Shown here in pieces: positions 51,701 through 61,976 of a DNA stretch of 64,000 nt; the first letter of the stretch is position 1; each line of letters begins with the position of its first letter. The notes beneath the pieces were generated by a model, which worked only from the letters and a program-made list of their open reading frames with translations, was not told where the DNA came from and ran no database searches. Source of the stretch: Scortum barcoo (lineage: Eukaryota > Chordata > Actinopteri > Centrarchiformes > Terapontidae); the NCBI GenBank assembly GCA_023238725.1, contig CM041547.1, positions 18,237,144 through 18,301,143 of the forward strand. Direction: 5' to 3'. A program made the translations under genes and the position numbers.

Positions 51701-54700
51701 GATATATTGGTATGGATGTATAAGTCAGATATATAAATTACAAGAAAGCGCAGGACAGGAAATGCCAAACGTTTGAGTTAATTTAGGAACAGTGTCACCA
51801 TTACATTTTCTATTACAGATACATCCACCAGAGAGCACGTACATCTTGGTCAGAATTCTTTGCGTTGTTTATGTTGAGTTTGTGTATCAGTGATTACTAT
51901 ATTGTTATATAATAAGAAAAAAGACAAAAAATAGAAATTAAACATTTCATGTTGTACACATGTTTTAAAATCACCCATGACACACAACACATTAGTCAGA
52001 CTGCGTCGCCCTCTCTGTGGAGTGATCCTACCTGGGGAGGAGAAGGGATGCTGCTCCCAGCCAGTGTTTCTGGTGGAGAGGGCAGAGGTAGCAGGCTCAG
52101 AGGAGACTCCTGGCCAAGCTGCTGTTCTGGAGACAGACTGTAATTGCTGTCCTCGTCACATGATGAGTTATCACCTGAAGCTTTTGGAAACTGTGTCTCT
52201 AGGAGGCAGAGGAGGGAGGGAAGGATGGACATTTAGCCAGATGATAACATACTTCAAAAAAGCGCACTTCCAGAATATAACACAGAACAAGCGACTTTAT
52301 CTCCATCCTCGCCTGAGTGTGTGTGCCTGTCTTGCTTGTGTGGCTCTACAATTTTGCTTCATCTGAGTTCACTTGCAGGGCAGCCAAATACTGCCGGCCA
52401 CCTCATTCACACTGCTTTTTATGTAACAGATGGCGTCTTTCAGGAATGACGTTACACTGAGAATTCTGGAGGATTGGAGAATTTATTCTATGAATGCATT
52501 AAGTGTTTTTGTGATGCGACACATCTGTGAATGATATTCTCTTTACAAAATGTTTTCCAGTCAACAAACAAACATGCGGGGGATGCATGTAAAAAACGAA
52601 GGTCACAAAAACTCGTCAACCAGAGGGCAGCATCAGCACCGCAGTTGAGACATCCTACAGATCAGGAATGAATCCAAGGTCTCAAGGATTTTATGTAATC
52701 ATTTCATTATTATGCAGCCATTCAAGTCTTTACAGGGATTTAAGGAATAAAGGTACCCGCTAAGATCCCATGGACGAGGATAGAGACTTTTGCTAGTAGA
52801 TGTGTTATTTAATTACAGGAGCTGCTATGGGCTGGAGCAGACAGCTATGTAAAATGAACTGCTGGCCATCAATTCACCATCAGCAGGCGATGATGAAAAG
52901 ACAACATGGGGCTGATTTAATACCCTCTGATCCAATAATGTGATGACTTGCCTACTGCTGCGCTGTGCCTGTGTGCACCTGGGCGTCACGCTTTGTATGT
53001 TTGTATCTTGGCATGTGAGCTCAGTGTAACTCCTGCGTTCCCACTGCTCCTACAGTAAGTGGCTGTAATGCAGTTGTATTTATTGTGCAGCGGCGAGAGA
53101 GATGGATAATCTCGGTGACAGCGTGCATTATTGAATCGCAGCATCCTTCCCACCACACCATCAATCAAGCGGCCAGACCCACTGTCTCTGATCTTCATCA
53201 TCTCATACCTGAAACCACCTGCACTGGACTAAAGATACACAGTGAAGCTTAGATATTGGTGCTCTTTGTTCCTGTTATTGCTGACAGTGTAATGAAAAAA
53301 GGGGAAATTGGGGTCATTATATCTGTCACAATGCCCAAATTGCAACAGAGTGAAATCACAGTCGTTCATTTAGAGTCCTAACTCTTCAATTAGTATGCAA
53401 TAATTCATCAATAAAAGATCATTTGGTTTGTTAACAGACACTGTGGCTATTTAAAACTGACAGCGAAGAAGGAAAAATGTCTTCACTTCCTGTCTGTCAA
53501 GCAGTGGTGCAACGGCATACATGATTCACTATATTCTAGTTTGACGTTTTCACAGACATTTGAGACAAGAATACTGAGGCGGGCGAGCTTCTGTGATGTG
53601 TTTGTCGTGTACATGCTGGATGAGACTGTGTTTCAAGCCTGTATGTAGCCAGGCGTTCGTGTGTGTGCCTCTGTGTGCTACTGAAATATCTGCGAGAGGG
53701 CATCAGTGTGTTCATGATAGCTGGAGGAGGAGGGGCCCTGCAGGGACATCCTGTCAGGACCTTCAAAGTGTGGGTGTGTTGTGATATATGACACTTTTAC
53801 ATTTATATTACACCTCTCTCCTCCACAAATATGCAGGGCATGTTTTATTTAAAGTTGTATTGAGTATTTCCTGGCCCCTAGGGGGCAGGAACACAAAAAA
53901 AAAGCTGACAGATCTCGAGCTGCTATGACATCAAGGCTTATAAAGCTGTCCAACTTTTACTCTTCTTCCAACATTGTTCCATGTCATCATTGATTGATGA
54001 CAGGTTAAGGCATTTATTTGTTTTAGTTTAACCCTGTTCACTATTTATAAATACATGCATGTGGATTAAAGAAAAGCAAAAGTCCTCCAGGGCAGGAAAA
54101 CAAGTTAAAAGGGGCAGTTTATCAAAAACAGATGGAGCCTGAAAACAGCCTCCATTACAAAACCTGTGCTCTTACAGCTCTTCTACCACAGCCTGTTCCT
54201 GCCACACTGTTGCTGGTGCTGGTGTTCAAGGTGAAGGGGGCTCCGGGCAGCTTTAATCAAACATAACTAATTCAACACTTCAAGCTTATAGTTGGTAATA
54301 GCGTATAATAGCGAGAGGAGTTAATTGTAGTCGAGCTGAAGATGGCAGCCATCCAAGAGACAGTTCATTTGGTAAAAAATAATTGAAGAAACATCCGTAT
54401 GTCATTTAGAAACCCTGTGGGAGTGTAAAATCTGAAACCAGGCCTGGCTTACCTATGATGGCCTGTTTAATGCTGGAGTGAACAGGCAGAATGTTTTTGT
54501 GGATCAGCTCCATGGGCCCCGGCCGGTGAGAGATCTTATCGTTGAGATCATCGGCAAGGCGAGCTCTCTTCAGCTGCAGCTGTTTGGCCTGAAGTGACGG
54601 CTCTGCAAGCACACGGAGACCAAAACCATCGTCATGTTTTGCCAGTGTGCACGGAATCTTTCAACGCTATTTGTCAGACTTGCCTAGACTCACCTTCCAG

Positions 54701-57700
54701 GATGTGCATCCTGATCAGTTCTGATCGCTCAGGTCGACTCCTGATCTTCCTCTTGAGATAGTCTTCAGTCTGGAGAAAGCGAGAGAACATTTGGGACGAT
54801 AAATCACTTTTGGATTTATACCACACGTTAATCATTTTTCCTCTCTCATTGCTTCGCTGACATTTAATCTGCCCGTGACCTTCATGCCGAGCCTTCCTCT
54901 CTCGCAGTCATCATCATCTGTGCCACACGGTGTACCACTTAGTGCTGAAGTGCCCAACTTGTTCTGTCACATTTACCCAACAGCCTTGTCAAAAACCTCT
55001 TCACCGACGGCGCTATTCAGTTGAATATATCCATTATTTTAAGCTAACTTTAAAGGCTTATTTTTATCCATTCATTTTAGCCACCTGCTAACCATTCATA
55101 ATGACCTTTTATCGGTTATTTTTCACTCTTCACCATTAATCAGCACATTAATCATACTTTAAGACTACTATTTAAACTGTTTGTCCATGACTTTCTGCTA
55201 ACTGTTTAGATTTCTCCGCTCCCTTGCTTCTAGTTTTCACACATTCTTGACAAACAGTGTTCAGGTGTTGGAGTTGACTTAATACTTTGATTAATTTTAT
55301 CTCCAGTTAGGCTTTCTCTTCTTCTCAAATTAGTTAAGCTACTCCACAATCTTCCCACATATATCGTGATGACTGCAGACATACTCCCATTTGGGAATCA
55401 TTGATTTAGTGGATACTTTTATACGTTGCACCTCAATCAGTCCAATAAGAGTATCCATTTTCTGTCCAGATGGCCTTATCTCGGCTCTTATTTGTCATTT
55501 CCAGCCTCTCTGTATTACAAGATTATTCATGTGTTGCTGTAGTGATGTCAGATGTTACAAGGCCCACAGAGAGAGAGAGAGAGAGAGAGGATGTCGGTTT
55601 TAAACTTCGAACAGGCCAGCTTTGACTCCGGTGATTGAATCAAGGATGGCATACTCACCCGTGCTCGTTCCAAGCTCCGTCTGTGTTCGTGGAAGGCAGC
55701 TGAACTTTTCAGCGCTTTAAGAATAAAGAACGAGAGCAGAACAAAAGTGAAGAGAAAGAGAGAGAGAGAGAGAGGACATTAGCATGGCAGTGTGTACATT
55801 CATGCCACTGAAGGGAAATGGAGAGCTAAATGGCTTTGAATGGCTCTTTGCTTCTTCGGTTCAGTTCCAGTTCAGTCTGAATAGTTTACTGATGGCGAGG
55901 ATTATTGCTCTTATATTGCTAAAGCTTTGCCTTTCTCACATTTTGAGTGCCATGTCAGTAAAGTAAATGCCCGCTCTTACTGTACAGACTCACTCGTTTA
56001 TAAGCCATGACGGAACAAAATGCATAATGGCCCGGGCAGCAGTCCAGTTAACAGGCTCTGTAGAAGGCCAAAAAACCTGAAGGTATATGGAGAAATGCAA
56101 TGAGGTGGACTCTGAGGGTTCCAGTCCAAGGAGCCTCTTTACAGCAGTGGAATTTATGGAATCTGTTCAGCGTTCACAAATGACTCAAGCAAGACTTCCT
56201 GTAGGCCCATGATTATGCAAAAACCCTGGGATTAGTGGTGCTAGAAAACTAAAAGCCTAAAGGGCTGTGATGACACCAAAATGCTGAGTTAAATGCAGCA
56301 TATCAGCTCAGGAATTATCAGTTTGCTTCTAAAACAAGAATGTGAACCTCAAAGTATTCAATAATGTTACATTAAATGTAAGAATACGTATGCAGGAAGG
56401 TTGCTGAGTAGCAACATAGACAAATCTTGCAAACCAGTGGTCAACACAGAGGTTAAACAAGGAGAGTACGTTTCAATTACAAGCATTTTATGAACGATAT
56501 TTAAAATGTTATATGCTCAGTAAAAGCGTACACTGCAGAGTTGTAAATTGGACTTTTTATACCTGGCAAATGTTTATTTCTAGACCAATCACAAGCCCCT
56601 ATGAAAAAGGAAGAGGCAGTAAGATAAGACAATTAAGAGGCAGTGTTGAATAAGTAAAAAGGTATCACGCTGCAGAAAATTGATCAACTGTAGGTCTTAA
56701 CCTAGGTTTAGATATTTTAACCACTTTTCGAAGCGAGTGTGTGAGATCTACAGGCAGAAGGCATAACTCAAGCATCCAGCATACAATCAAACTAGACATC
56801 TCGAGGTGGTAAGATTTGCATTTAGTTTGCTCCTTACTTTTGAATGTCATCTGTGCCTCTGACAGGCCTGATCATTTTCCACAGCAGAGAGAAAACACTG
56901 CAGCAAAAATGTGCCAAATATTCATGAAAGTCGCACCTGTGAGCCTTTCTATATAATGGATGTAGCTGAAATAATAACAGGCGGTGCACGTTGAAACCAT
57001 TCTTATGAGTCTGGATGTAGACTATAAAGTCATAAGGTGTGGGTTCAACCCTTTTGCATATCATTTTTTCAGGTCGTTACACTAACAAACACGCAGACTC
57101 TGCCTAGTCATGTACAGGGAAATGTTTTTCATTGTTTTTGTTTGTTCAAATGCCTTAGAGGTTAATGTAGCTCTAATGTATAGACAGTTCCACAACTTCT
57201 AATAGAGTTGCCTTCTCTGAATCTTAAACATACAGACAAGGCAACCAAGAAATTCTCAAAGGCCAGTGGGATATTGGAGACTGGCACAGGCAGTCACTGA
57301 ACGTTAGCCAAACTGAGCACGTTTTTCATCGCTGAGGACCGACGTCACCATACGCATGGAGGTCAACGGCCTCAAATTAAAGCCGAGACTCAGCACTTTA
57401 ACTTCATAGTCACAGTTTCATTTCGACTCCGCTGTGCTGGAGCTAACACAACAGACAGATGTGTCGTTGTCCTAATACTTTCTGACTGTACTGTACACAC
57501 GCACGCACACACACACACACTCACACACAAGTGGTGTGACTGGATTAGCAACCCTGGGGACAGACTGCTGGTACCTGCTCAAGCCTCAGTTCACGTCGCT
57601 GAGCACTGTCACACTGCTGGTACACACTCACTCCTGCACACCCTGGGGACATCAAGCCTCTTAGCTCTCTCACCAGTCCACGAGGGGGGGTTGTGTGGCC

Positions 57701-60700
57701 TCCTTGAGGGTGTATGAACCTGCCTGTCAGTCAGCTACATGGGCAATGAGTGATGGGGTGGAGGGGAGGATGGATGGATGAGCGCAAAATACAGTTTTGG
57801 GAAGGTAGTGGAAAAAGATAGGAAGAACATGGAGAATCAGAAAATGGATGGAGGGAAGACGGGGAGAGGAGATAAATGGAGAGAGGCAGCTGGAAGAGAA
57901 ATGGAACAACAGACTGAAGGCCAAAATGAAGGGGCGGAAATAAAGAGTGGTGGGGTGAGGTCAGAGAGAAATGACCCCATTATTTGCACAAGTGGCTGCA
58001 TCGTGGCTTCTTGCCACCCTGCTAAAGCTAACCAGCACTGCCGGTCTTTAAACTCGAGCAGCAGCGGTGGTCTTCTTTTTATTTTTAGTCACCTGGTACT
58101 TTTTCTCGTGTGTTAACCGACTGGCTAGTGTTTAAAAAAACTCTCTACTGTGTGTTACTTCACTGTCCTCCATAAATATGTTAAGTGTCATATGAACAAC
58201 ATGCAATTCATACATTGAGAATGTATGGAAAGCCAGAAACTGTAAATTGTCAAAATAACTAGGCAAGTTTACCAACCATCCTATAATGTATATCTAAAGA
58301 GTCACAGTTAACTCAATATGAGTATTATCTGTGTCTCTTTCTGCTCGTTTTATTGCTCTTGCTGACAGATCTTTGGAAAAGGCTTTGCCCGTGTATTAAG
58401 ATTTAGCTCAGCTGGCCTAATAACCGACCACAGATGAGCATGAAGTGAGAAACATTTTTACAGATCTGAGAAGTGTATAAATAACGTGCTTGGTAGGGTA
58501 TCACTCTGTGGGCTTATTATAGCACTGTGTCAAATGTGCACACCCCACCACAGACACACACCACGGTTAGAAGCTAACCAAACATGCAGCTTAACAAATT
58601 CAAACTTATGACCATTGGACAGTGGCCGCAGAGAGGTATAGTTCATATATTTTCCTGCAGATGTGAAATTGTGGAAAGGAGCCACATATCCCTTCATATA
58701 TATCTTGCTATATTATTTGTGATGACCTTATTACAAGCTTCTGATGAGAGGTTTCTGAGTGTGGTGAAAAGTAGATAGGTTGTACAGTAGACACTGCTCC
58801 GCTTGTTTCTGGTGCCTCCACTGCTTCATCTGGGTGGTGAGCAAGCAGGTGAGCCCTCAGACTTGTTGTCGTAGAGTGTGATGCAGGTGCATGCAACCAA
58901 AACACCGCTCTTCAGATGTTTCTATGTCGAGGTTATCTGATCAGCACGGCTTTGCTTGCTTGTGTCCTCTTTCATGTTTATTCATTAGCTCTATATATCC
59001 GATCACTTGGCTCGCAAGCAGGTCAGTAGTGAATTTCAGAGCACACTCTGCTGAATCACAAGACAATTTTGTGCTTATAGACTGTAAATTTTGAAACTGT
59101 AAATATGGTGAATATTAATTTTTAACAGTCAAACAAAACTTCAAATTTCAAAGTAACAGCCCTAACCCCCCACACATATTAGCATACCCTGATAAATAAG
59201 GCAAATATGGAAAAATCATTTTCATTATTATGAAACAAATTAACAAAGGCTACTCAAAATGTGCTGTCACTCCACAGTATCTCAGACGGGAAGTATCTGT
59301 GATGTCATATTGCCTAGAAATGTCTGTGTATACAGGTGTGCAACAAGCTAATAGAAGAAAAAGAAGTTTTCCTTACACAAAGCAAGCATCGAGGAGATTA
59401 TTTATTGATGGTGGAGGGGAGAACCGTGTGGGGGCGACCAGACAGTGAGTGATAAAGAGGCACAGAGGGTGAGGGCGAAGAGCGGTGGAGCCACCAACTT
59501 TGCTAAGAGAGGTCAAGTGGCTGCTGTTTGCGAGACTTATCGACCCAAAACTAGAGAGGAAGGCTTCCTCTGAGGTCTAATCTGAAGCTTTATGAAAGGG
59601 ACTGAGGGAAGGAGAAGGTGAAGGTATTCGGAAAGGGCTCAGTTAAGAAAGGTCAGCAGAAAAAAGGGCAAGATGGAAGGGAAGAAGAGATGAGTCAGAG
59701 AGGGAGGGCAGCAATACAGACTCTTAGAGGTGTTGGGCTCCAGTGGTGATCCACCCTCTACAGTGTGTGTTGTCTCTATGAGAGACTATAGGGACAACTA
59801 TGATAAAGGTCATGTGACAGGAGAAGGTAGCTGAAATGTCAGTGGCTAATTGTTCTGCCGTGCCCTTACTCTGACATTAACCACACTCAAATCCTCACCT
59901 GGACTTAACCACATCCAACAAGCCACATGAACCCTGCCTCCTCTGCCGCTCAGCCCAATGACCACCATCCTTTTGACCCCCGAAAGGTCTCCAGAAGACG
60001 CATCTCTCCTCTGTTCAGATAAGTAAGACATACTGTAATTCCCCTAAACACTGCAGGAGACACAACGGAGGGACCAAACAGTCAACCTAATGAAGCACCA
60101 AGCCTTCAGTTAAGGAGGATAGAGAGGCGTGGGATAATTGGACGAGACAATGCTAGCGAAGCATTTTGATCTTGGAACCGGCCAGTCAGAGGGCAAGAAG
60201 CACAAGCCAAGACAGACAAGAGCCTTGATCACACTAACTCCTGTGGTCACACTTGGCCTGATCACAGCTAGACCACGTCTCTCTCTGGCTCTCGCGCCTG
60301 CATGTATTAAGCTTGGCTGCGAAAAAAAAAAAAAAAAGAAACCTCAAACTCGGCCCCATCGCTGTCGACAATGTTGTTAAATTTTAATCAGCATCTTTCC
60401 ATAAAAGTAGCTCTCCACCAGGCGGGGTCTGAGTCATGCTCATTATTAACGCCGCCTGTCTACAAAGATAAGAGCTGGTTATTGTATTGTAACAGCTATG
60501 TATAATGTCGGGGGAAATAGTGTGTGTGTGTGCTTGCTGTGATGCAGAACAAAACACACTTGTGCGACGTGAAGGTGAAAGTATAAATTAATCTGTGCGA
60601 AGCGTTTTTGGGCAGCTAATTGAAGCATTTACCAGTTGAACGGATAACGATAGGAAAGAGCTCGCAGAAGCACACCACAACACACTTCCTGTGTGACAAC

Positions 60701-61976
60701 ATGTGTGACTATTGTGAGATCAGCCATCAAAGTATGAGCTATTTCAACGTTTACAGAAAATAAGCCTGTACTTAAGTGAGCTTCCCCAATAGCACTGATA
60801 TGTGGGTTCTTTAGGTTATTTCCTGATACAGAAACGTACGTTCCTCTTCATTATTAACATCAGAACATACTGCTATTAATACATATGCTGAACAGAATCA
60901 TAAAGGTGTGCTGTCTGATATGGTGTGTAATGAAAATGACAGTTTTTAATAGTCTGTTGTATGGCTGTTGAAGCTTGCTCTGTTGAAAGCATCTAAAGGA
61001 AAAGCCAAAAGCATGAAAGCAGCACTAACAAGGTGCGTGGTGCGTGCGGGGGGAAATCTCTTAATCAGATAAAAAGCAGATAAAAAGCAGCAAACGGATG
61101 CTCATGACGGCAGTTGAAGCGTGACCTTGAATCACCTTACTCTGAAGACTGAAACTGCCGTCTGTCAGGAGACGATGGCAGCGTCTCAACCACAATCCAA
61201 ATCACTTCAGAGAACTGCAGTGTAGCAAGAAATGAGGTGAAAAACCAAAGCGAATGTGTGTAGTGACGGTGCCCAAAGAATGAAAAACCTGGCAGTTTGC
61301 CAGTTTCCAGTTTTTATAGGTACACTGAGCTAAAACTAAGGCATTTTAATACAAAGATAAGAACAATAAGTTATACCTTTCTAAGAGTTACATGTCCAGT
61401 TTCTCTTTTCATTATTATTATTTATTTTTGTGTTGTGACTGCTCTGTTGATACCTTTGTTCCATATGTGACAACATATATGAGGCAAAGATAGTTTTACA
61501 CTGCGGTGGTCAATAAAGTTATATCCTAATCAATAGAAAAATTAATCAGCAACTATTGCAATCATCTATTAATTGTTTTTGTCAATTTTTCAAGCAACAA
61601 TGGCAAATGCTGTCTTGTTGGACTCTGAAAAATGAACTTTTTAGTGACATTTTATTTGCAAAATGGTTCATCGATTAATCAGGTCAGTCAGTATGAAGGT
61701 TTATACATCTGATTGGTCTTTTAAAGGATATTTTTCATGCCCCATGACTCAGTAAAAAGTGATTTTAAAAACTTGCAGTGCCGTGTGTTAAATAATCTCT
61801 AAGAGAGGCTAACATATGAACAATCTATGGTGTGAATGTAGTAGGAAATGGAATCAATGACTTTTTCAGAGCATGGATCAGCATTTTAAAATAAACTGCA
61901 GTCTACTTACGCGGCATGATCCCCTGGCCCACCAGCTCTTCTCTAGACCTTCTCTGTTGTAGCTTCAGCTGGAGAA
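42207..61976 (-). CDS. mrtfa: myocardin-related transcription factor A (MKL1), 18 coding exons, 5' end outside window
   Basis: MRTFA is an actin-regulated coactivator of serum response factor: G-actin bound to RPEL motifs holds it in the cytoplasm, and its release switches on SRF target genes. Exons in order: 61911-61976, 55659-55714, 54694-54769, 54453-54602, 52032-52198, 51535-51651, 50775-50843, 50493-50677, 50184-50370, 49534-49771, 49262-49422, 45258-46256, 44979-45167, 44707-44823, 43425-43568, 43198-43278, 42905-42953, 42207-42763. All junctions are GT-AG and phases agree, giving 1,201 codons plus stop. Domains (numbered from the first whole codon): three RPEL motifs ~1-115, basic B1 ~221-245, Gln-rich ~270-290, SAP ~353-393, leucine zipper ~554-590, a second Gln-rich block ~685-823, transactivation domain to the C-terminus. 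The ends FSTDFL..DLQ.HWDSCL and GRLEDFLES match MRTFA, not MRTFB or myocardin. The protein is longer than human MRTFA (~930 residues), largely because of the second Gln-rich block. The start codon lies right of the window. Confidence 0.96.
42905..42953 (-). CDS. mrtfa: mrtfa exon (49 bp): DDFIDIILQTG motif
   Basis: Acceptor tccttag|GAT and donor GGAG|gtatga frame 16 codons plus one base. The peptide DTEQEDDFIDIILQTG corresponds to the DDLFDILIQSG element of mammalian MRTFA, a short activation helix. Confidence 0.93.
43198..43278 (-). CDS. mrtfa: mrtfa exon (81 bp, or 78 bp with alternative acceptor)
   Basis: The acceptor is a tandem NAGNAG (AAGCAG): using the first AG adds one Gln, using the second begins at Val (43275). 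The donor is AACAAA|gtatga. It encodes VCPSLDVLFSPLSPAS and a Ser-rich tail in phase 0. No strong human counterpart motif is recalled. Confidence 0.85.
43425..43568 (-). CDS. mrtfa: mrtfa exon (144 bp): Gln/Pro/Ser-rich linker
   Basis: The acceptor is gaagccacag|AAT and the donor is CAAATT|gtaagt. It encodes 48 residues including LSAPPSLQPFFKDQETD, in phase 0 at both ends. The exon is part of the low-conservation linker before the C-terminal activation domain. Confidence 0.88.
44707..44823 (-). CDS. mrtfa: mrtfa exon (117 bp): linker
   Basis: The acceptor is ttccaccag|CGA and the donor is ACAAAG|gtaagg. It encodes 39 residues, polar and without a known motif, in phase 0 at both ends. Confidence 0.87.
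44979..45167 (-). CDS. mrtfa: mrtfa exon (189 bp): TLVTDSNGNHFLIAL motif
   Basis: The acceptor is gttttgtgcag|GTG and the donor is CTTCAG|gtacat. The 63 residues include STPTLVTDSNGNHFLIALTS, which corresponds to the PPTLITDSTGTHLVLTVTN stretch of human MRTFA. Phase 0 at both ends. Confidence 0.93.
45258..46256 (-). CDS. mrtfa: mrtfa large exon: leucine zipper plus glutamine-rich block
   Basis: The acceptor is tttctgtctag|ATG and the donor is CCACAG|gttagg; 333 codons in phase 0. It opens with SPLTQLSLQ and a KEE motif, as in human MRTFA. The leucine zipper DKDKMLQEKDKQIEELTRML has heptad positions L70, I77, L84, V91 and L98 (exon numbering) and mediates dimerisation. Three sumoylation-type motifs follow the psi-K-x-E rule: IKEE (~22), VKQE (~116) and VKQE (~153). 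From ~195 to the end, about 139 residues are ~45% Gln by hand count, mixed with Lys and Leu. That block has no counterpart that I recall in mammalian MRTFA. The antisense and shifted frames seen here are repeats of the CTG/CAG-rich composition. Confidence 0.95.
46412..46416. repeat. target-site duplication, left copy (TAATG)
   Basis: Five bases TAATG directly before the left LTR, repeated at 48659-48663 directly after the right LTR. Confidence 0.9.
46417..46854 (-). repeat. LTR of retrotransposon (3' LTR in element orientation)
   Basis: 438 bp, bounded by TGTTAGGGT and its exact reverse complement ACCCTAACA. On the minus strand a TATTTAAG box (~46664) precedes an AATAAA signal (46496-46501), consistent with a minus-strand element. 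A purine tract TTTGAGGGGGGGGTAA lies immediately upstream of this LTR on the minus strand, as expected of a polypurine tract before a 3' LTR. Confidence 0.92.
46910..47760 (-). repeat. GC-rich degenerate tandem-repeat core of the LTR element
   Basis: The plus strand carries imperfect units such as GAACCCTCCGGTGGCCGGCG (47069-47400) and AGAGCCGCAGAGTTCAAGGCG (47470-47600). Several overlapping long open frames exist on both strands (up to 240 codons plus, 206 codons minus), all of low complexity (Gly/Arg/Ala or Pro/Ser/Arg). They follow from the lack of AT-rich stop codons and are not considered genes. Confidence 0.75.
47805..48200 (-). CDS. 131-codon open frame beside the 5' LTR, possible gag remnant
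   Basis: The ATG lies 17 bases inside the 5' LTR on the element's own strand, where gag starts. The first ~70 residues (MDPADVVGTREYGERSFRLI and a helical stretch with LALDRLAGDPWL) look protein-like; the rest is PAGFQPAS-type repeats. The MDPAD opening resembles the Gag start of fish Ty3-type elements, but I cannot align the remainder to a capsid domain. It may be a vestigial leader peptide. Confidence 0.4.
   Translation of the reverse strand: MDPADVVGTREYGERSFRLITGFLSMYSVLDHQQRVTALELALDRLAGDPWLTKQVPGLFRELLTARGSMPANLQLVHLPQSLQPAPWSAGFQPASRPAGFQPASKPKQGSSCCLQASGFPACTQASTLAS
48217..48658 (-). repeat. LTR of retrotransposon (5' LTR in element orientation)
   Basis: 442 bp, same ends as the left LTR. 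Differences from the left copy include one extra AAAT unit near 48460, a GGATCAATC insertion near 48536 and a few single-base changes. Confidence 0.92.
49262..49422 (-). CDS. mrtfa: mrtfa exon (161 bp): Ser/Pro/Thr-rich segment between SAP and zipper
   Basis: The acceptor is catatcag|GTGGAG (two bases complete a Gly codon) and the donor is GAAATG|gtctga, weaker than consensus. It encodes GADAGSSATP through SFNSDPLREM; the end matches the GDTFGEM region of human MRTFA, where the next exon continues TSPLTQL. Reading through the donor gives Val then TGA, so intron retention would truncate the protein before the zipper. Confidence 0.9.
49534..49771 (-). CDS. mrtfa: mrtfa exon (238 bp): SAP domain
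   Basis: The acceptor is cttctttcag|GTC and the donor is CAGTCAG|gtgatt, ending one base into a Gly codon. VAELKSELKLRSLPVSGTKN plus DLIERLRTYQE is the SAP fold, a putative DNA-binding helix-loop-helix shared by all myocardin-family proteins. A Gly/Thr-rich linker and a short Gln run follow. Read-through at the donor gives Asp then TGA. Confidence 0.96.
50184..50370 (-). CDS. mrtfa: mrtfa exon (187 bp): Ser/Thr/Pro-rich linker leading into SAP
   Basis: The acceptor is ctctccaacag|ACC and the donor is GATGAAG|gtcagc. It encodes 62 residues with poly-Ser and RPVAAPSTAPP, and ends KLDEMK, the start of the SAP helix (human NLDDMK). Confidence 0.94.
50493..50677 (-). CDS. mrtfa: mrtfa exon (185 bp): basic B1 end and first Gln-rich region
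   Basis: The acceptor is ccctctag|ATT and the donor is CCACCCAA|gtatgt. IKKLKYHQYIPPDQKGDKEP is the conserved SRF-contacting basic segment, followed by SSYAKILQQQQLFLQLQILT and a short Gln run with HYNYHAILPAPP. The order matches human MRTFA almost residue for residue. Confidence 0.96.
50775..50843 (-). CDS. mrtfa: mrtfa exon (69 bp): Lys/Arg-rich B1 start
   Basis: The acceptor is acttttcag|TTC and the donor is CCAAAG|gtagtt. It encodes FQPKPNSDRSAPRHKKPKDN and KPK, the upstream half of the B1 basic region used for SRF binding and nuclear import. Confidence 0.93.
51060..51385 (+). repeat. dispersed repeat family R1, copy B (mrtfa intron 6)
   Basis: AGCTCCTGTGGGAAATATCT, TTTAGCTGCTAAATGCTCCA and AAACCAAAAACAGTGAGT align in order with copy C at ~63685 and in part with copy A at ~34767. 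Confidence 0.75.
51535..51651 (-). CDS. mrtfa: mrtfa exon (117 bp): Pro-rich segment
   Basis: The acceptor is atcaattag|GTC and the donor is ATCAAG|gtaagt. It encodes VPSSVPPLPPISGPSPSLKL and TNGTAAQSGQMASAISQIK; the PPLPP..SLTNGT order is shared with human MRTFA. Confidence 0.93.
52032..52198 (-). CDS. mrtfa: mrtfa exon (167 bp): DEDS..LSPEQ region after RPEL3
   Basis: The acceptor is ctgcctcctag|AGACAC and the donor is CCCCAG|gtagga. It encodes SGDNSSCDEDSNYSLSPEQ, matching SSSFDEDSSDALSPEQ of human MRTFA, and continues Ser/Pro-rich. Such Ser-Pro sites are typical phosphorylation targets in this family. Confidence 0.94.
52199..54452 (-). other. mrtfa intron 4
   Basis: About 2.25 kb of AT-rich intron. 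No dispersed repeat was recognised, and the open frames here lack protein-like composition. Confidence 0.8.
54453..54602 (-). CDS. mrtfa: mrtfa exon (150 bp): RPEL3 and basic linker
   Basis: The acceptor is gtgtgcttgcag|AGCC and the donor is ATCATAG|gtaagc. It encodes EPSLQAKQLQLKRARLADDL, with the basic KQLQLKRAR segment that acts as part of the importin-binding signal in MRTFA, then RPGPMELIHKNILPV, the third RPEL motif. Confidence 0.97.
54694..54769 (-). CDS. mrtfa: mrtfa exon (76 bp): RPEL2
   Basis: The acceptor is gctttctccag|ACT and the donor is CTGGAAG|gtgagt. It encodes TEDYLKRKIRSRPERSELIR plus MHILE, the second actin-binding RPEL motif, nearly identical to the human sequence. Confidence 0.97.
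55566..55589. repeat. (GA)n microsatellite
   Basis: About 22 bases of GA in mrtfa intron 2; a second short GA run lies at ~55756-55773. Confidence 0.9.
55659..55714 (-). CDS. mrtfa: mrtfa exon (56 bp): RPEL1-RPEL2 connector
   Basis: The acceptor is tattcttaaag|CGC and the donor is GCACGG|gtgagt. It encodes LKSSAAFHEHRRSLERAR, matching LKSPAAFHEQRRSLERAR of human MRTFA. Confidence 0.96.
55715..61910 (-). other. mrtfa intron 1 of the window (6.2 kb)
   Basis: A long intron between the two halves of the RPEL1 region. It holds a CA run at ~57510-57524, poly-A at ~60321-60336 and an old AT-rich repeat relic at ~61530-61690. Long early introns often carry enhancers, but no specific motif is supported. 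Confidence 0.8.
61530..61690. repeat. degenerate 'attaatcgattaat' dispersed repeat
   Basis: AATAGAAAAATTAATCAGCA and TTCATCGATTAATCAGGTC flank a degenerate centre. This resembles a fish repeat rich in GATTAATC units. Confidence 0.4.
61911..61976 (-). CDS. mrtfa: mrtfa exon (66 bp): RPEL1
   Basis: The acceptor is cgctgttcag|TTCTCC (two bases complete a Val codon) and the donor is ATGCCGC|gtaagt. It encodes LQLKLQQRRSREELVGQGIM plus P, the first RPEL motif (REEL variant). The next exon upstream, with the start codon, is not visible up to 64000. Confidence 0.96.
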
